DNA from: CAZQIC01 sp964593555 | GTDB lineage: Bacteria > Bacteroidota > Bacteroidia > JAFLBG01 | Assembly: GCA_964593555.1 (NCBI GenBank) | Contig: CAZQIC010000015.1 | Span: 1 to 54,510 of the forward strand | Length of the DNA stretch: 54,510 nucleotides | Reading direction: 5' to 3' | Part shown: positions 25,599-34,904 of the stretch, one piece after another | Layout: every line of letters begins with the position of its first letter | Position numbering within the stretch: position 1 is the first letter of the stretch | Position numbers and translations under genes: made by a program | Notes under the pieces: model-generated | The model's database searches: none | Told to the model about the DNA's origin: nothing | The model's input: only the letters and a program-made list of their open reading frames with translations

Positions 25599-26278
25599 AC
25601 ACTGATAAAATAATTCAGGATCAGATAAAAATTTACAAGGATAATTTCCTTCAAAATAAGGACACATCGCTTGGCACGTTTCAGAATAACAGGGAAACCC
25701 AACACTTAAGATTCGAGCGTATTGTAAGGCCGTTTAAGGATATTCTCAATGAGAAAGTTTCCTTCCATGATGTTGGCTGCGGTGTTTGTGATATGCACCA
25801 CTACCTGAATTCGCAAAACATAAAACACGACTATAGCGGGACCGAGATCTTGCAGGAAATGATAGATCATGTAAAACAAAAAAATCCATCAATAAAAATT
25901 TACAAGCAGGATCTCCTTAATATGGACAACCCGCCTAAATACGACATTGTTGTTTTTAGCGGAGGATTGTATTTGCCGGGGAACATTCCACAGGACGAAT
26001 GGAAAAAATTTGTTTTCAATATCGCTGATAAAATGTTTCAAATGTGTAATATAGGTATGTCGTTTAATTTACTTACTACTTATAGTACTTTTAAAACACC
26101 AACTCTTTTTTACCTTGACCCAAAAGAGATGTTCGATCATTGTGTAACCAACATGTCCAGGTTCGTTAATCTTGATCACAGTTATCCTTTGTATGAATGG
26201 ACAATCTCTGTTTTTAGAAAAGAATACATTGACAAACAATACCCTCAACCCGAATTTCAGAAATACCTTGGCAAATAA
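25595..26278 (+). CDS. Class I SAM-dependent methyltransferase
   Basis: 227 residues. The SAM-binding motif I is FHDVGCGVCDMHHYL, followed by YSGTEILQEMIDHVK as motif II and YDIVVFSGGLYLPG around motif IV; together these form the class I Rossmann core. The C-terminal part (LFYLDPKEMFDHCVTNMSRFVNLDHSYPLYEWTISVFRK) resembles methyltransferases of surface-polysaccharide loci. The start overlaps the GT2 stop (ATGA), so the two are coupled. The substrate is not known; sugar O- or N-methylation is plausible from context. Confidence 0.75.
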   Translation: MNTDKIIQDQIKIYKDNFLQNKDTSLGTFQNNRETQHLRFERIVRPFKDILNEKVSFHDVGCGVCDMHHYLNSQNIKHDYSGTEILQEMIDHVKQKNPSIKIYKQDLLNMDNPPKYDIVVFSGGLYLPGNIPQDEWKKFVFNIADKMFQMCNIGMSFNLLTTYSTFKTPTLFYLDPKEMFDHCVTNMSRFVNLDHSYPLYEWTISVFRKEYIDKQYPQPEFQKYLGK

Positions 26279-26297
26279 ATATTAAAACATTTATAGA

Positions 26298-27698
26298 GTG
26301 AAAAATACCATTATAGTTGGAAGTGGCCTCTCGGCATTGATGCTTGCAAGGATGATCAAAAAATACAAAGACACCGGTTCTAAAATTTATGTGATTGAAC
26401 GGGAAGCTTCTGTTGGCGGACAATTTGGAAGTATTAATTACGGACAGCGCGGCTACTTTGATTATGGAATGCATATTTATTATGAATCGTGTGTACCTGA
26501 AATAGATACACTTTTTACTTCACTATTGCCGGATGATAAATGGAACCCATTGGTTGGTAATTATAAGGATGCCGCAGGGATATTTGTAAATGGCCGCCTT
26601 CAAAAAGATACTCCCTATATTGATCTGAGAACTATCTCTGAAGGAAAGAAAAGAGAGTATATCGCAGATCTTTTGCTTCACATCAGTAAAACGCATAATC
26701 AACAGCTACCGCCGGAGAATAACGCTTATGATGTATTAACGAACCATTATGGTAAATTAATTACAGATGAGGTATTCGTTCCTGTTCTTCAAAAACTTTA
26801 CCTCAATCACGCTTCAAAATTAGATGAGATGGCAACAAAACTTACTGCCATAAATCGTATTGCTTTATTTGATACTGAATTGATGCTCGACCTGATGAAA
26901 TCAGATGAGTTAAGAGCCAGGCTTTGCTTCCCTAACCAATATACACTGCCTCCTTATAGAACAGACAATCAAAAAGGATTTTATCCAAAAGAATATGGAA
27001 TGTTCAGGGTGCTGGATAAATTTAAAGAAAGTTTAGAGCAGGATGGTGTTGTGTTTTTAACCAGCGCAATGATAACTAAACTGAACATCGAACAACAGCG
27101 TGTAAAAAGTATTTCTATAAAAGAGGAAAAGGGAGAATCCACATTGGAAGACATTAATGAAATATACTGGACTGCAGGCTTGCCTCCTTTAGCAGCTTCA
27201 CTGGGCGTAAATATGCAGGGCTTTAACTATGACAAACGCCCTCAGTCCTATTATGTAAATTTCCTTTTCGATAAAAAACCGGAAATGGACCTGCTGTATT
27301 ATTTTTATTGTTTTGAAAAGGGAAATCGTTCTTTCAGGGTAACAAACTATTCTAATTATTGTCCCGGCGCAAACAATGGACGAGGGTATCCGGTATGCGT
27401 TGAGGTATGGCCGGAAGCAGAAGATACGGAGATCGAGAACATTGCGACAAAAGAACTAAAACAGTTTGGAGTAATTGACGACAGCTATAAAATACTTTTT
27501 GTTCAAAAAGAAAAAGTGCATGGCGGGGGATTCCCTTTGCCGACAATTACAAATGTTTCAAATATGAACACGATACGCGAAAAGATCGAGGAAAAAGAAA
27601 TTAAAAATATAATTCCAATTGGCGTAATGGCTGAAAAAAATGTCTTTTTTATAAAAGATATTCTGATCGATGCCTATTCAAAAGTAACAAACAGATAG
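26298..27698 (+). CDS. FAD/NAD(P)-dependent oxidoreductase of the UDP-galactopyranose mutase / protoporphyrinogen oxidase superfamily
   Basis: 466 residues from a GTG start. The dinucleotide-binding motif IIVGSGLSALMLA is at residues 5-17, followed by VIEREASVGGQFGSI for the FAD ribose. A central region with GFYPKEYGMFRVLDKFKESLEQDGVVFLTSAMITKL and a C-terminal IIPIGVMAEKNVFFIKDILIDAY give the usual flavoprotein order. Homologues occur in O-antigen loci beside NAD-dependent sugar enzymes. It may be a UGM-like ring-contracting enzyme or an oxidase of a nucleotide sugar; the sequence does not decide. It lies 19 bp after the methyltransferase and 5 bp before the next gene. Confidence 0.72.
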   Translation: MKNTIIVGSGLSALMLARMIKKYKDTGSKIYVIEREASVGGQFGSINYGQRGYFDYGMHIYYESCVPEIDTLFTSLLPDDKWNPLVGNYKDAAGIFVNGRLQKDTPYIDLRTISEGKKREYIADLLLHISKTHNQQLPPENNAYDVLTNHYGKLITDEVFVPVLQKLYLNHASKLDEMATKLTAINRIALFDTELMLDLMKSDELRARLCFPNQYTLPPYRTDNQKGFYPKEYGMFRVLDKFKESLEQDGVVFLTSAMITKLNIEQQRVKSISIKEEKGESTLEDINEIYWTAGLPPLAASLGVNMQGFNYDKRPQSYYVNFLFDKKPEMDLLYYFYCFEKGNRSFRVTNYSNYCPGANNGRGYPVCVEVWPEAEDTEIENIATKELKQFGVIDDSYKILFVQKEKVHGGGFPLPTITNVSNMNTIREKIEEKEIKNIIPIGVMAEKNVFFIKDILIDAYSKVTNR

Positions 27699-27703
27699 TA
27701 ACA

Positions 27704-28840
27704 ATGAGAATCGACAAACTACCATTCTACTGGAGGCTGAAAGAAAAAGGAAGCAAAAATATAGTTCCTGATCATCAACCTTTTGAATTTGATTTTATTG
27801 AATCCGTACAGTTGCTGATCCAAAAAAGAGATAAAAAAATTCTCGATCACCTGGAAGAAATATATAAAGCTGAATATAATATTGGGTATCTGCAGGATAT
27901 CAATGAAATTGCAAAGCCTTATGGCAAAGACTTTATGGATTTTATTGAGACGGTTCTTTCATCATGGGGTTCAAAAACAAAAAATATACTTGAAGTTGGC
28001 TGCGGAGGATGCACCATTTTAAGTCAACTCAAAGATAAAGGCTACGAAGTGATAGGTATCGACCCTAGCCCCATCGCAGTGCGCGATGGAGAAAAAAAAT
28101 CCATCAGGGTAATCGGAGAATTTTTTCCTACCGACAAATATACCGACAAAGTGGATCTCATTTTTCACTCTGATGTGATTGAGCACGTGAGCGATCCGAT
28201 TAAATTTTTGAATGATCAGAAAAATCAATTGTCTCCCGATGGATTGATCATTATTTCTTTACCCGATGCGAATGAAGGAATAGAAAAGGGAGAACTATCA
28301 ATGGCAATGCACCAACACCTTAATTACTTTGACAACGAATCACTAAGAAACACAGTTGAAGCAGCGGGCTTAAAAGTATTAACCATTGAAACGGCTAAGT
28401 ATGGCGGCTCATTGTATTGCTGCGCGCAAAACCAACCAACAAGTAATTTCGAGGCTAAAAAAGGAAAAAGCAAATTTGATGCGTTCAATAAAAAACTAGA
28501 TATAAATATCAAAAAGGTTGCTGCCCAAATCCAGAAAGCTTTCGAAACAACGGAAAGTTCCGTAGGATTTTATGTTCCTTTAAGAACACTTCCGTATGTG
28601 GCGCTTTTAAATAAGTATGACGGGTTTCGTTTTTTCGATGATACAAATCACTGGTATAATCGCGCTTTCGATGGAACAGAAGTTTATATCGAAAATTTCA
28701 ATGATCTGAAAAATAAACCCGTAACGGATCTTTTTATTATGTCGCTCACTTTTGGGGATGTGATAAAAAAGAAAATAGAATCTCAGATCCCTGGAATAAA
28801 AAACATTACACTTTTACGGGAAATTATTGAGGAGAATTAA
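27704..28840 (+). CDS. SAM-dependent methyltransferase, sugar C-methyltransferase-like
   Basis: 378 residues. The SAM-binding motif is LEVGCGGCTILSQLKDKGYEVIGIDPSP at about residue 93, with VDLIFHSDVIEHVSDP later. The last 110 residues (YVPLRTLPYVALL to the end) resemble the C-terminal Rossmann domain of TDP-sugar C-methyltransferases such as TcaB9 (Methyltransf_14). The N-terminal cysteine zinc site of that family is not evident, so the match is partial. The first 80 residues are unassigned. Tight spacing on both sides (5 and 8 bp) puts it in the glycan operon, where it could methylate the amino sugar made by the WecE-like enzyme. Confidence 0.72.
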   Translation: MRIDKLPFYWRLKEKGSKNIVPDHQPFEFDFIESVQLLIQKRDKKILDHLEEIYKAEYNIGYLQDINEIAKPYGKDFMDFIETVLSSWGSKTKNILEVGCGGCTILSQLKDKGYEVIGIDPSPIAVRDGEKKSIRVIGEFFPTDKYTDKVDLIFHSDVIEHVSDPIKFLNDQKNQLSPDGLIIISLPDANEGIEKGELSMAMHQHLNYFDNESLRNTVEAAGLKVLTIETAKYGGSLYCCAQNQPTSNFEAKKGKSKFDAFNKKLDINIKKVAAQIQKAFETTESSVGFYVPLRTLPYVALLNKYDGFRFFDDTNHWYNRAFDGTEVYIENFNDLKNKPVTDLFIMSLTFGDVIKKKIESQIPGIKNITLLREIIEEN

Positions 28841-28848
28841 TCATTGAA

Positions 28849-29538
28849 ATGAAAGCCGTTATTCTGCAATCTAATTATATCCCATGGAAAGGATACTTCG
28901 ATCTGATCAACGATGCGGATATTTTCTGCTTTTATGATGAAGTACAGTATACAAAAAACGACTGGCGAAACAGGAATAAAATATATTCAAAGAACGGACT
29001 ACAGTGGCTCACCATTCCCATCGAAAAAGATGCGGTAAAACAAAAGATCAGTGAGGTTAGATTGCCTGATGACTGGGAAAAGAAACACCTGGAGACAATA
29101 AAAATGACCTACAGCAGGGCACCGCATGTTTCCCAGCTTACTGAGTTGTTGGAAGATATTTATGCGGAGAAAAAATTTGAATTACTAAGTGAGTTCAATC
29201 AATACTCCATAAAAAAAATTGCGGAGTTCATGGGCATCAAAACAAAATTTGTTAATTCGGCTGACTATGAACTAAAGGGAGACCGCGTATCGAGGCTTAT
29301 TAACCTAATCAAGGATCTGGGGTCAAATGAATATATTTCCGGTCCATCTGCAAAGGATTACCTGATAAACTCTGAGGGTGTTTTCAACGAGAGCAATATT
29401 ACTCTGATCTACAAAAACTACCCCCAATACCCAGAATACAAGCAGCTAAAAGAACCTTTTGAACAGTATGTATCTGTTATTGATTTGCTTGCCAATGTAC
29501 CATTAGAGAAAGTAAAACATTATATTTGGGGGCAATGA
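28849..29538 (+). CDS. WbqC-like family protein
   Basis: 229 residues. The opening VILQSNYIPWKGYFDLINDADIFCFYDEVQYTKNDWRNRN is the WbqC family signature, with WLTIPIEKD and ISGPSAKDYL further on. WbqC-like proteins occur in O-antigen and capsule loci and are thought to add an acyl or amino-acid-like group to an amino sugar; the exact chemistry is not established. The last base of its stop overlaps the start of the WecE-like gene (ATGA), so the two enzymes are coupled, which fits a WbqC protein acting on the amine made by the aminotransferase. Confidence 0.88.
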   Translation: MKAVILQSNYIPWKGYFDLINDADIFCFYDEVQYTKNDWRNRNKIYSKNGLQWLTIPIEKDAVKQKISEVRLPDDWEKKHLETIKMTYSRAPHVSQLTELLEDIYAEKKFELLSEFNQYSIKKIAEFMGIKTKFVNSADYELKGDRVSRLINLIKDLGSNEYISGPSAKDYLINSEGVFNESNITLIYKNYPQYPEYKQLKEPFEQYVSVIDLLANVPLEKVKHYIWGQ

Positions 29539-30677
29539 GCGCCGACTACATTAATTTTAACAAACCCTACTTAACCGGGAAGGAAGCACATTATTTATAT
29601 CAGTCCGTTTTATCAGGAAAAATTTCCGGCGATGGTATTTTTACAAAGAAATGTCATGAATTTTTTAAGACTAAATATGGTTTTAAAAAAGTTCTTCTCA
29701 CCACCTCTTGTACAGATGCGCTGGAGATGGCCTCGATACTGATAAACGTAAAACCCGGAGACGAAGTCATCGCACCCTCCTATACTTTTGTTTCAACTGT
29801 AAATGCATTTGTATTACGCGGCGCAAAAATTGTTTTTGTTGACAGCATGAGGGATTCTCCTAACATGGACGTTAGCAAGATCGAAGAACTGATCACCCCT
29901 AAAACCATAGCGATATTACCTGTTCATTATGCAGGTATAGCCAGCGACATGGATGCAATTATGGAAATTGCAAAGAAAAATAATCTTTTTGTTATTGAAG
30001 ATGCTGCGCAGGCGATAGACTCTTATTACAAGGGAAAAGTATTGGGCAGTATTGGCGACTTTGGAACCTTTTCATTCCATGAAACTAAAAATATTATTTC
30101 CGGAGAAGGAGGATTACTTACAATAAACAATGAAAAATATTTTGACCGCGCAGAAATAATTCGTGAGAAGGGGACCAACAGATCTGCCTTTTTCAGAGGA
30201 GAAATTGATAAATATGGATGGGTAGATGTGGGCTCTTCTTTTCTTCCATCCGATATTATTGCAGCATTTTTATACGCTCAATTGGAGAATATTGATGATA
30301 TACAGGGAAAAAGAAAACACATCTGGAAACAATATCATGCGCAGTTAAAGGCCCTGGAAGAAAAAAATTATATTCAACTTCCGCATATCCCCGAGTACGC
30401 CACTAACAATGCACATATTTTTTATATAGTATGTAAAAGTCTTGAAGAAAGAACAAACCTGATTTTGGCTTTAAAGGCATCAAACATTGATGCTGTGTTC
30501 CATTATCTCTCTTTACACAAAAGCCCATTCTATGCTGATAAACATGATGGCAGACAACTTCCTAACTGCGATAGGTTTTCGGATTGCCTGCTAAGGCTGC
30601 CCTTGTTTTATGAGCTTACTGATGAAATGATAAACAAAATTGTTAGTGTTATCAATAAGTTCTATCTAAAGAAGTAA
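29535..30677 (+). CDS. DegT/DnrJ/EryC1 aminotransferase, WecE-like
   Basis: 380 residues. A PLP-dependent fold type I sugar aminotransferase: TTSCTDALEMA binds the cofactor phosphate, IEDAAQA holds the aspartate that contacts the pyridine nitrogen, and FSFHETKN carries the Schiff-base lysine, Lys185. The FHETKN form is that of WecE/RffA, which makes dTDP-4-amino-4,6-dideoxygalactose; that specificity is likely but not proven. I start at the ATG at 29535, overlapping the WbqC stop as ATGA; a TTG at 29526 would add three residues. A 4,6-dehydratase and nucleotidyltransferase are not in this operon, so precursor must come from elsewhere. Confidence 0.88.
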   Translation: MSADYINFNKPYLTGKEAHYLYQSVLSGKISGDGIFTKKCHEFFKTKYGFKKVLLTTSCTDALEMASILINVKPGDEVIAPSYTFVSTVNAFVLRGAKIVFVDSMRDSPNMDVSKIEELITPKTIAILPVHYAGIASDMDAIMEIAKKNNLFVIEDAAQAIDSYYKGKVLGSIGDFGTFSFHETKNIISGEGGLLTINNEKYFDRAEIIREKGTNRSAFFRGEIDKYGWVDVGSSFLPSDIIAAFLYAQLENIDDIQGKRKHIWKQYHAQLKALEEKNYIQLPHIPEYATNNAHIFYIVCKSLEERTNLILALKASNIDAVFHYLSLHKSPFYADKHDGRQLPNCDRFSDCLLRLPLFYELTDEMINKIVSVINKFYLKK

Positions 30678-30693
30678 AAGAACAACCCTTTAA

Positions 30694-32229
30694 ATGATAA
30701 ACGAGAGATTAAGTTCGTTCTTCTTGGATAAAAAATCTCGGATTTCTTTTTCAAAATTATTTTTCGCATCACTTCTTTTCAAAATTATTTTATTTGTTTT
30801 CCTCAACTACTTTCACAACTCGTTTGGGTTCGGACATAAAAAAGAAGGATTGTTTATCTATGGAAATGATACAAAAAGTTACCTGGAAACAATTGAAAAC
30901 CTGGTTGATCAAAAAATTTATTCAATAGGCGACAGCCCCTCTGCATTCCGAATGCCGGGGCTGTTGCCAGTATATATGCCTATATATATTCGCCTGCCAA
31001 AGGCTATTGCACATCAGTTTTTTATTATACTCCAGGTAATTGCCGATGCGCTTATAGCTGTAATTATTTTCAAACTTTTATCACTTTTATTTCCGGGGAA
31101 TATAAAAATTTCTTTTGGCGCCTGGCTGCTATATATTGTTTCAGCCTACACCTCCACCTACTCTCATTATTTTTTACCAGAAATCTTTGCAACATTGGCA
31201 TTAACGGCTTCTACTCTTTTCTTGTTACAATTTTTGTCCGGATTTTCATTAGTCAAAATTTTTATTTCCGGGATTTTTATGTGCTGGTTTGTTTTTCTGA
31301 AACCTGTTGGTATTGTATTCATTGCAGTAATACCACTACTCATTGCTATTTATATTTTACTGGGCAATATGACAAAAGACAGATTTATTCTTTGGATAAA
31401 ATCCAGTCTTATTTACGTTTCCTTCTTTTTGATCTTCGATACATGTTGGATCATTCGAAACTATAACACCTTCAAAACATTCACGCCTCTTACCTCTGCC
31501 TTCAACAGCGAAAGCAGCGACTTCGCCATGAAGAAATTTTTTATGTCTACAGGCCTTTCATTTCAGGCCTTTAACGGACAAGACCATTTAGCATGGTTTG
31601 CTTATAAAGAAGGGGATAAATTCTTTAATAAATCTTTCTCGGGTTCAGACCCATTTCCTGCATGGATATTTACAAGCAAGTTTAATTTAGATTCATTGCG
31701 AACCCTGAGAACAATATATTGGTCAATGTCAGAAACTACAGACCATGTGCAGAGAGCACAACTAAATGAGCGATTTAAGAAAGCCATATTATCCTATACA
31801 GAAAGTTTTAAACAGGAACATCCATTCCACTCTTACATCACTGTTAATCTTGTTTTCCTGAAAAAACTTTTTTTTATTAAAGCGGCGTATGGATTGCCGC
31901 TGACAGGAAAAGATGTATTCCAAAAAGGAGTAAGAATACTATATGTGCTTTTTTACTACTTTATTGTTATTGGATTCTTTTTATTTTCAATACTATTTCC
32001 ATTCCGTAAACAAAAAAGAACCCCGATGGTTATTTCAATGTTGTTAATTTGCTGGGGGATAATCCTCTCATTAGTTCTCCTGGGAGCTATTGAAAACAGG
32101 TATCTTGTGCCGGTATATCCATTACTATTGGTGCTTTCAGTAATGTTTTATAAAGATCTGCTTTCGCTTTTAAGAGGAAAAATCTTTCAACCCAACCTCA
32201 TCAATGAAGAATTTTTTTCTGAAAAATAA
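30694..32229 (+). CDS. Multi-pass membrane protein, putative GT-C (PMT/ArnT-like) glycosyltransferase
   Basis: 511 residues with about ten to eleven membrane spans. The first loop after span 1 holds GNDTKSYLETIENLV; an aspartate there is the usual catalytic position in GT-C enzymes. Later IYRLPKAIAHQ and AFRMPGLLPVYMPIYI resemble the FRTPGYP-type motif of the glycosyltransferase 39/PMT_2 family, and the end has NRYLVPVYPLLLVLSVM, typical of that family. It is expected to use polyprenyl-phosphate sugars at the periplasmic face. It follows the WecE gene by 16 bp and overlaps the next gene by 26 bp. The assignment rests on topology and short motifs. Confidence 0.62.
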   Translation: MINERLSSFFLDKKSRISFSKLFFASLLFKIILFVFLNYFHNSFGFGHKKEGLFIYGNDTKSYLETIENLVDQKIYSIGDSPSAFRMPGLLPVYMPIYIRLPKAIAHQFFIILQVIADALIAVIIFKLLSLLFPGNIKISFGAWLLYIVSAYTSTYSHYFLPEIFATLALTASTLFLLQFLSGFSLVKIFISGIFMCWFVFLKPVGIVFIAVIPLLIAIYILLGNMTKDRFILWIKSSLIYVSFFLIFDTCWIIRNYNTFKTFTPLTSAFNSESSDFAMKKFFMSTGLSFQAFNGQDHLAWFAYKEGDKFFNKSFSGSDPFPAWIFTSKFNLDSLRTLRTIYWSMSETTDHVQRAQLNERFKKAILSYTESFKQEHPFHSYITVNLVFLKKLFFIKAAYGLPLTGKDVFQKGVRILYVLFYYFIVIGFFLFSILFPFRKQKRTPMVISMLLICWGIILSLVLLGAIENRYLVPVYPLLLVLSVMFYKDLLSLLRGKIFQPNLINEEFFSEK

Positions 32230-33844
32230 GAGCCTGCTTTGCTGTTGCGTAATTCTTATAATATATCTATCTCCTAATATATTTTTTCCGCACAAGGCAA
32301 AATACCTTATACACGATAATCTCGACTCTAATGTTATCTGGTACAAAAACCTGGCAGAAAGCGGAAAAATTTTTTCCGCCAATCATGAAATAATTTCCAG
32401 ATCACTGGGCGGTATTGAAAGAGGTTGTTATCCCAGTGAATTTAATTTTATTATCTGGCTATATTTTTTCTTTTCTCCACTATTCGCCTATAATATCAAT
32501 ATTATTTTAATTCATCTTGTTGCTTTTATAAGCATGTATTTTTTCTCGAGGAAATACTTATTTAAGCAGCAGCATGATTCGTATGCCTTATTTACCGGCC
32601 TGCTGTTCTCGTTAACCCCCTTTTGGCCCTCGGGAATGCTTAGTATTGCAGGCCAGCCATTATTATTATATGCATTCCTCAATATTCTTTTTCATAATGA
32701 GAATAATTGGAAGAACTGGACAATAATTATTTTGTTCCCGTTTTTTTCTTCGCTTTTATATAGCAATTTGTTTTTCGCCATCCTGTTGTTTGCTGGCGGA
32801 TTTGTTTATACTGTGAAGTCAAAAAAAATAAACATTTATTTTTTTCTTGCTCTTGCCTTGTTTTCTTTTATTGCCGTTATCACAGATTACCGTCTTTTCA
32901 CAATGGAATTTATTGACCACTTTGAGGCTCAAAGACAACAATTAACGGAAAACCCGGGGACCTTAAATTTAAAGGGGTTGATCGGAGTTTCATTCCTTCT
33001 ATTCTTAAAAGGTCAGTACCATTTCTATGGCACGCAGTTTCCCTTTGGGCTTCTCCTCACAATTCCTGCACTGATAGTTGGAGATAAAAAAAATAAAATT
33101 GTTATTGTACTATTATTTGTCGTTGGATACCTGCTCGCATTTACCAGCATGGCCCCTGCTTTAAAATCACTTCCAATAGCCAAATACCTTAACTCAATTA
33201 ATCTGCGGTTTTATGGATTGCTCCCTTTACTTTGGTTTTGCGTAATTGGTTACTCGGCGTCAATACTTCTAACTGGCAAAAGTCAATATAGTTATATTGT
33301 TTTAGGCTCCTTCCTGTTAATGGGAATAAATTCACTCACTTCTTTTTACTCAAAAGATTATCAAGGAGGAGGAGACTATGTTAAAAACAGTTTCTCAAAA
33401 ACTATATTGAATAATAAAACCCCTGGCCATGCGACTTTTGAAGAATATTACAGAATAAAAGACTTTGATAAAATAAAAACCAAAATTGTCCCGGGCGATT
33501 ACTATATCGTATGCCTTGGTTTTGTACCGGAAATAGCTCAGTTCAATGGGTATAATACACAGGGCGGATATTATGTTTATTATTCTAAAAAATATGCTGA
33601 ACTGGTTTATTCTATCCAGGAAAAGGAATTTAAAAAATTAGGTAAAAAAAATGTACAAAAGAGATGTTATTTTGAGAGTGCTGAATTAAAAAATAATATT
33701 ATTAAAAACCTCGATTGGGATTTCAAAAAATTAAAAGAGATCGGAACCAAATATGTTTTTAGTATAAGGAGGATCGAAAATGAAAGCCTTTCTTTGAAAG
33801 AAGAATTTCCTGAGCAAGGAATTTATGTTTACTCGATATTATAA
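32204..33844 (+). CDS. Multi-pass membrane protein, DUF6044-like
   Basis: 546 residues with about eleven membrane spans and a soluble C-terminal domain of about 140 residues. After span 1 comes IHDNLDSNVIWYKNLAESGKIFS, which I recognise as the signature of DUF6044 (YkoS-like) membrane proteins found in polysaccharide loci; the acidic Asp-Asn-Leu-Asp is in the place of a GT-C catalytic loop. The C-terminal part contains GFVPEIAQFNGYNTQGGYYVYYSKKYAELVY. The start lies inside the preceding gene (26-bp overlap), so the two membrane proteins are coupled and may work together. The gene ends the glycan operon, 7 bp from the convergent asparaginase gene. Confidence 0.62.
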   Translation: MKNFFLKNKSLLCCCVILIIYLSPNIFFPHKAKYLIHDNLDSNVIWYKNLAESGKIFSANHEIISRSLGGIERGCYPSEFNFIIWLYFFFSPLFAYNINIILIHLVAFISMYFFSRKYLFKQQHDSYALFTGLLFSLTPFWPSGMLSIAGQPLLLYAFLNILFHNENNWKNWTIIILFPFFSSLLYSNLFFAILLFAGGFVYTVKSKKINIYFFLALALFSFIAVITDYRLFTMEFIDHFEAQRQQLTENPGTLNLKGLIGVSFLLFLKGQYHFYGTQFPFGLLLTIPALIVGDKKNKIVIVLLFVVGYLLAFTSMAPALKSLPIAKYLNSINLRFYGLLPLLWFCVIGYSASILLTGKSQYSYIVLGSFLLMGINSLTSFYSKDYQGGGDYVKNSFSKTILNNKTPGHATFEEYYRIKDFDKIKTKIVPGDYYIVCLGFVPEIAQFNGYNTQGGYYVYYSKKYAELVYSIQEKEFKKLGKKNVQKRCYFESAELKNNIIKNLDWDFKKLKEIGTKYVFSIRRIENESLSLKEEFPEQGIYVYSIL

Positions 33845-33851
33845 AGAAGGG

Positions 33852-34898
33852 TCAGCGCATTTCTCCTCTCAAAGGAGTAGCCAATAGTTTCTTTACTTCT
33901 TTCTTTGAATCAGAGTTAGCGATCAAATACATGAATTTTGCTACCGCAGCTTCCGTTGTAATATCCGCCCCACCAATGATTCCAATTTTTTCAAGTTCTG
34001 CGCTTGTTTCATATTTCCCTTGCTCCACCCCGCCTGCATTACATTGAGTTACGTTAAAAATTACCAAGCCATTATCAACAGCTTGTTTCAAACAATTGAT
34101 AAACCATTTTTCAGTAGAAGCATTTCCTGCTCCGTAAGTTTCAATGATCAAACCTTTTAATCCTTTGATCTGTACAATAGCTTCAACAACATGCTGGGTA
34201 ATTCCAGGAAAAATTTTTAAAATGGCGATGGTGGCGTCAAGTAAATAATGTACACGAAGCTTTTTTTCTGCCTTAGGACTTATAGCTTGTTTATTATATT
34301 TAATATGAACTCCGGCTTCTGCAAGTGTTGGATAATTCGGTGACTGGAAAGCCTGGAAGTGTTCTGAGTTAAATTTGTGCGTGCGATTCCCCCGGTATAA
34401 TTGATATTCGAAATAAATACATACCTCTGGAACTATTGGCCCGTCCTCATCCTGCGCGGCAGCAATTTCTATCGCAGTAATCAAATTTTCTTTGCCATCA
34501 GTCCTGATAATTCCTATTGGCAATTGAGAGCCGGTAAGTACAACAGGTTTGCCTAAATTCTCCAGCATAAAACTCAATGCGGATGCTGTGAAAGACATAG
34601 TATCAGAACCATGCAACACAACAAATCCATCATACTTATCGTAATTCTTTTCTATCAACCTTGCCAGTTTTACCCATACTTCCGGATGCATATTGGATGA
34701 ATCAATAGGCTTCTCGAATGAAACCGAAGACAGTTCTACATTCAACCTTGATAGTTCCGGAATTTGATCAGTAAGGTGTTTAAAATCAAAAGGCTTAAGC
34801 TGTTTAGATGAAACATCCTGCATCATCCCAATAGTACCCCCGGTATAAACAAGAAGTACCTTTTGCTTTTTTGCTTTCTTAACAGTTTCTGCTTTCAC
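33852..34898 (-). CDS. ansA: Type I L-asparaginase
   Basis: 348 residues, the typical length of cytoplasmic type I enzymes. The first catalytic threonine is in LLVYTGGTIGMM; the second catalytic block is FVVLHGSDTMSFTASALSFML. There is no signal peptide, so it is cytoplasmic. It hydrolyses asparagine to aspartate and ammonia. It starts 6 bp after the crotonase gene and is the last gene of the NtrY-B12-crotonase run. The C-terminal residues TPLRGEMR are encoded by a CTCC-TCTCAAA-GGAG palindrome-like stretch. Confidence 0.92.
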   Translation of the reverse strand: MKAETVKKAKKQKVLLVYTGGTIGMMQDVSSKQLKPFDFKHLTDQIPELSRLNVELSSVSFEKPIDSSNMHPEVWVKLARLIEKNYDKYDGFVVLHGSDTMSFTASALSFMLENLGKPVVLTGSQLPIGIIRTDGKENLITAIEIAAAQDEDGPIVPEVCIYFEYQLYRGNRTHKFNSEHFQAFQSPNYPTLAEAGVHIKYNKQAISPKAEKKLRVHYLLDATIAILKIFPGITQHVVEAIVQIKGLKGLIIETYGAGNASTEKWFINCLKQAVDNGLVIFNVTQCNAGGVEQGKYETSAELEKIGIIGGADITTEAAVAKFMYLIANSDSKKEVKKLLATPLRGEMR

Positions 34899-34904
34899 GC
34901 TTAA

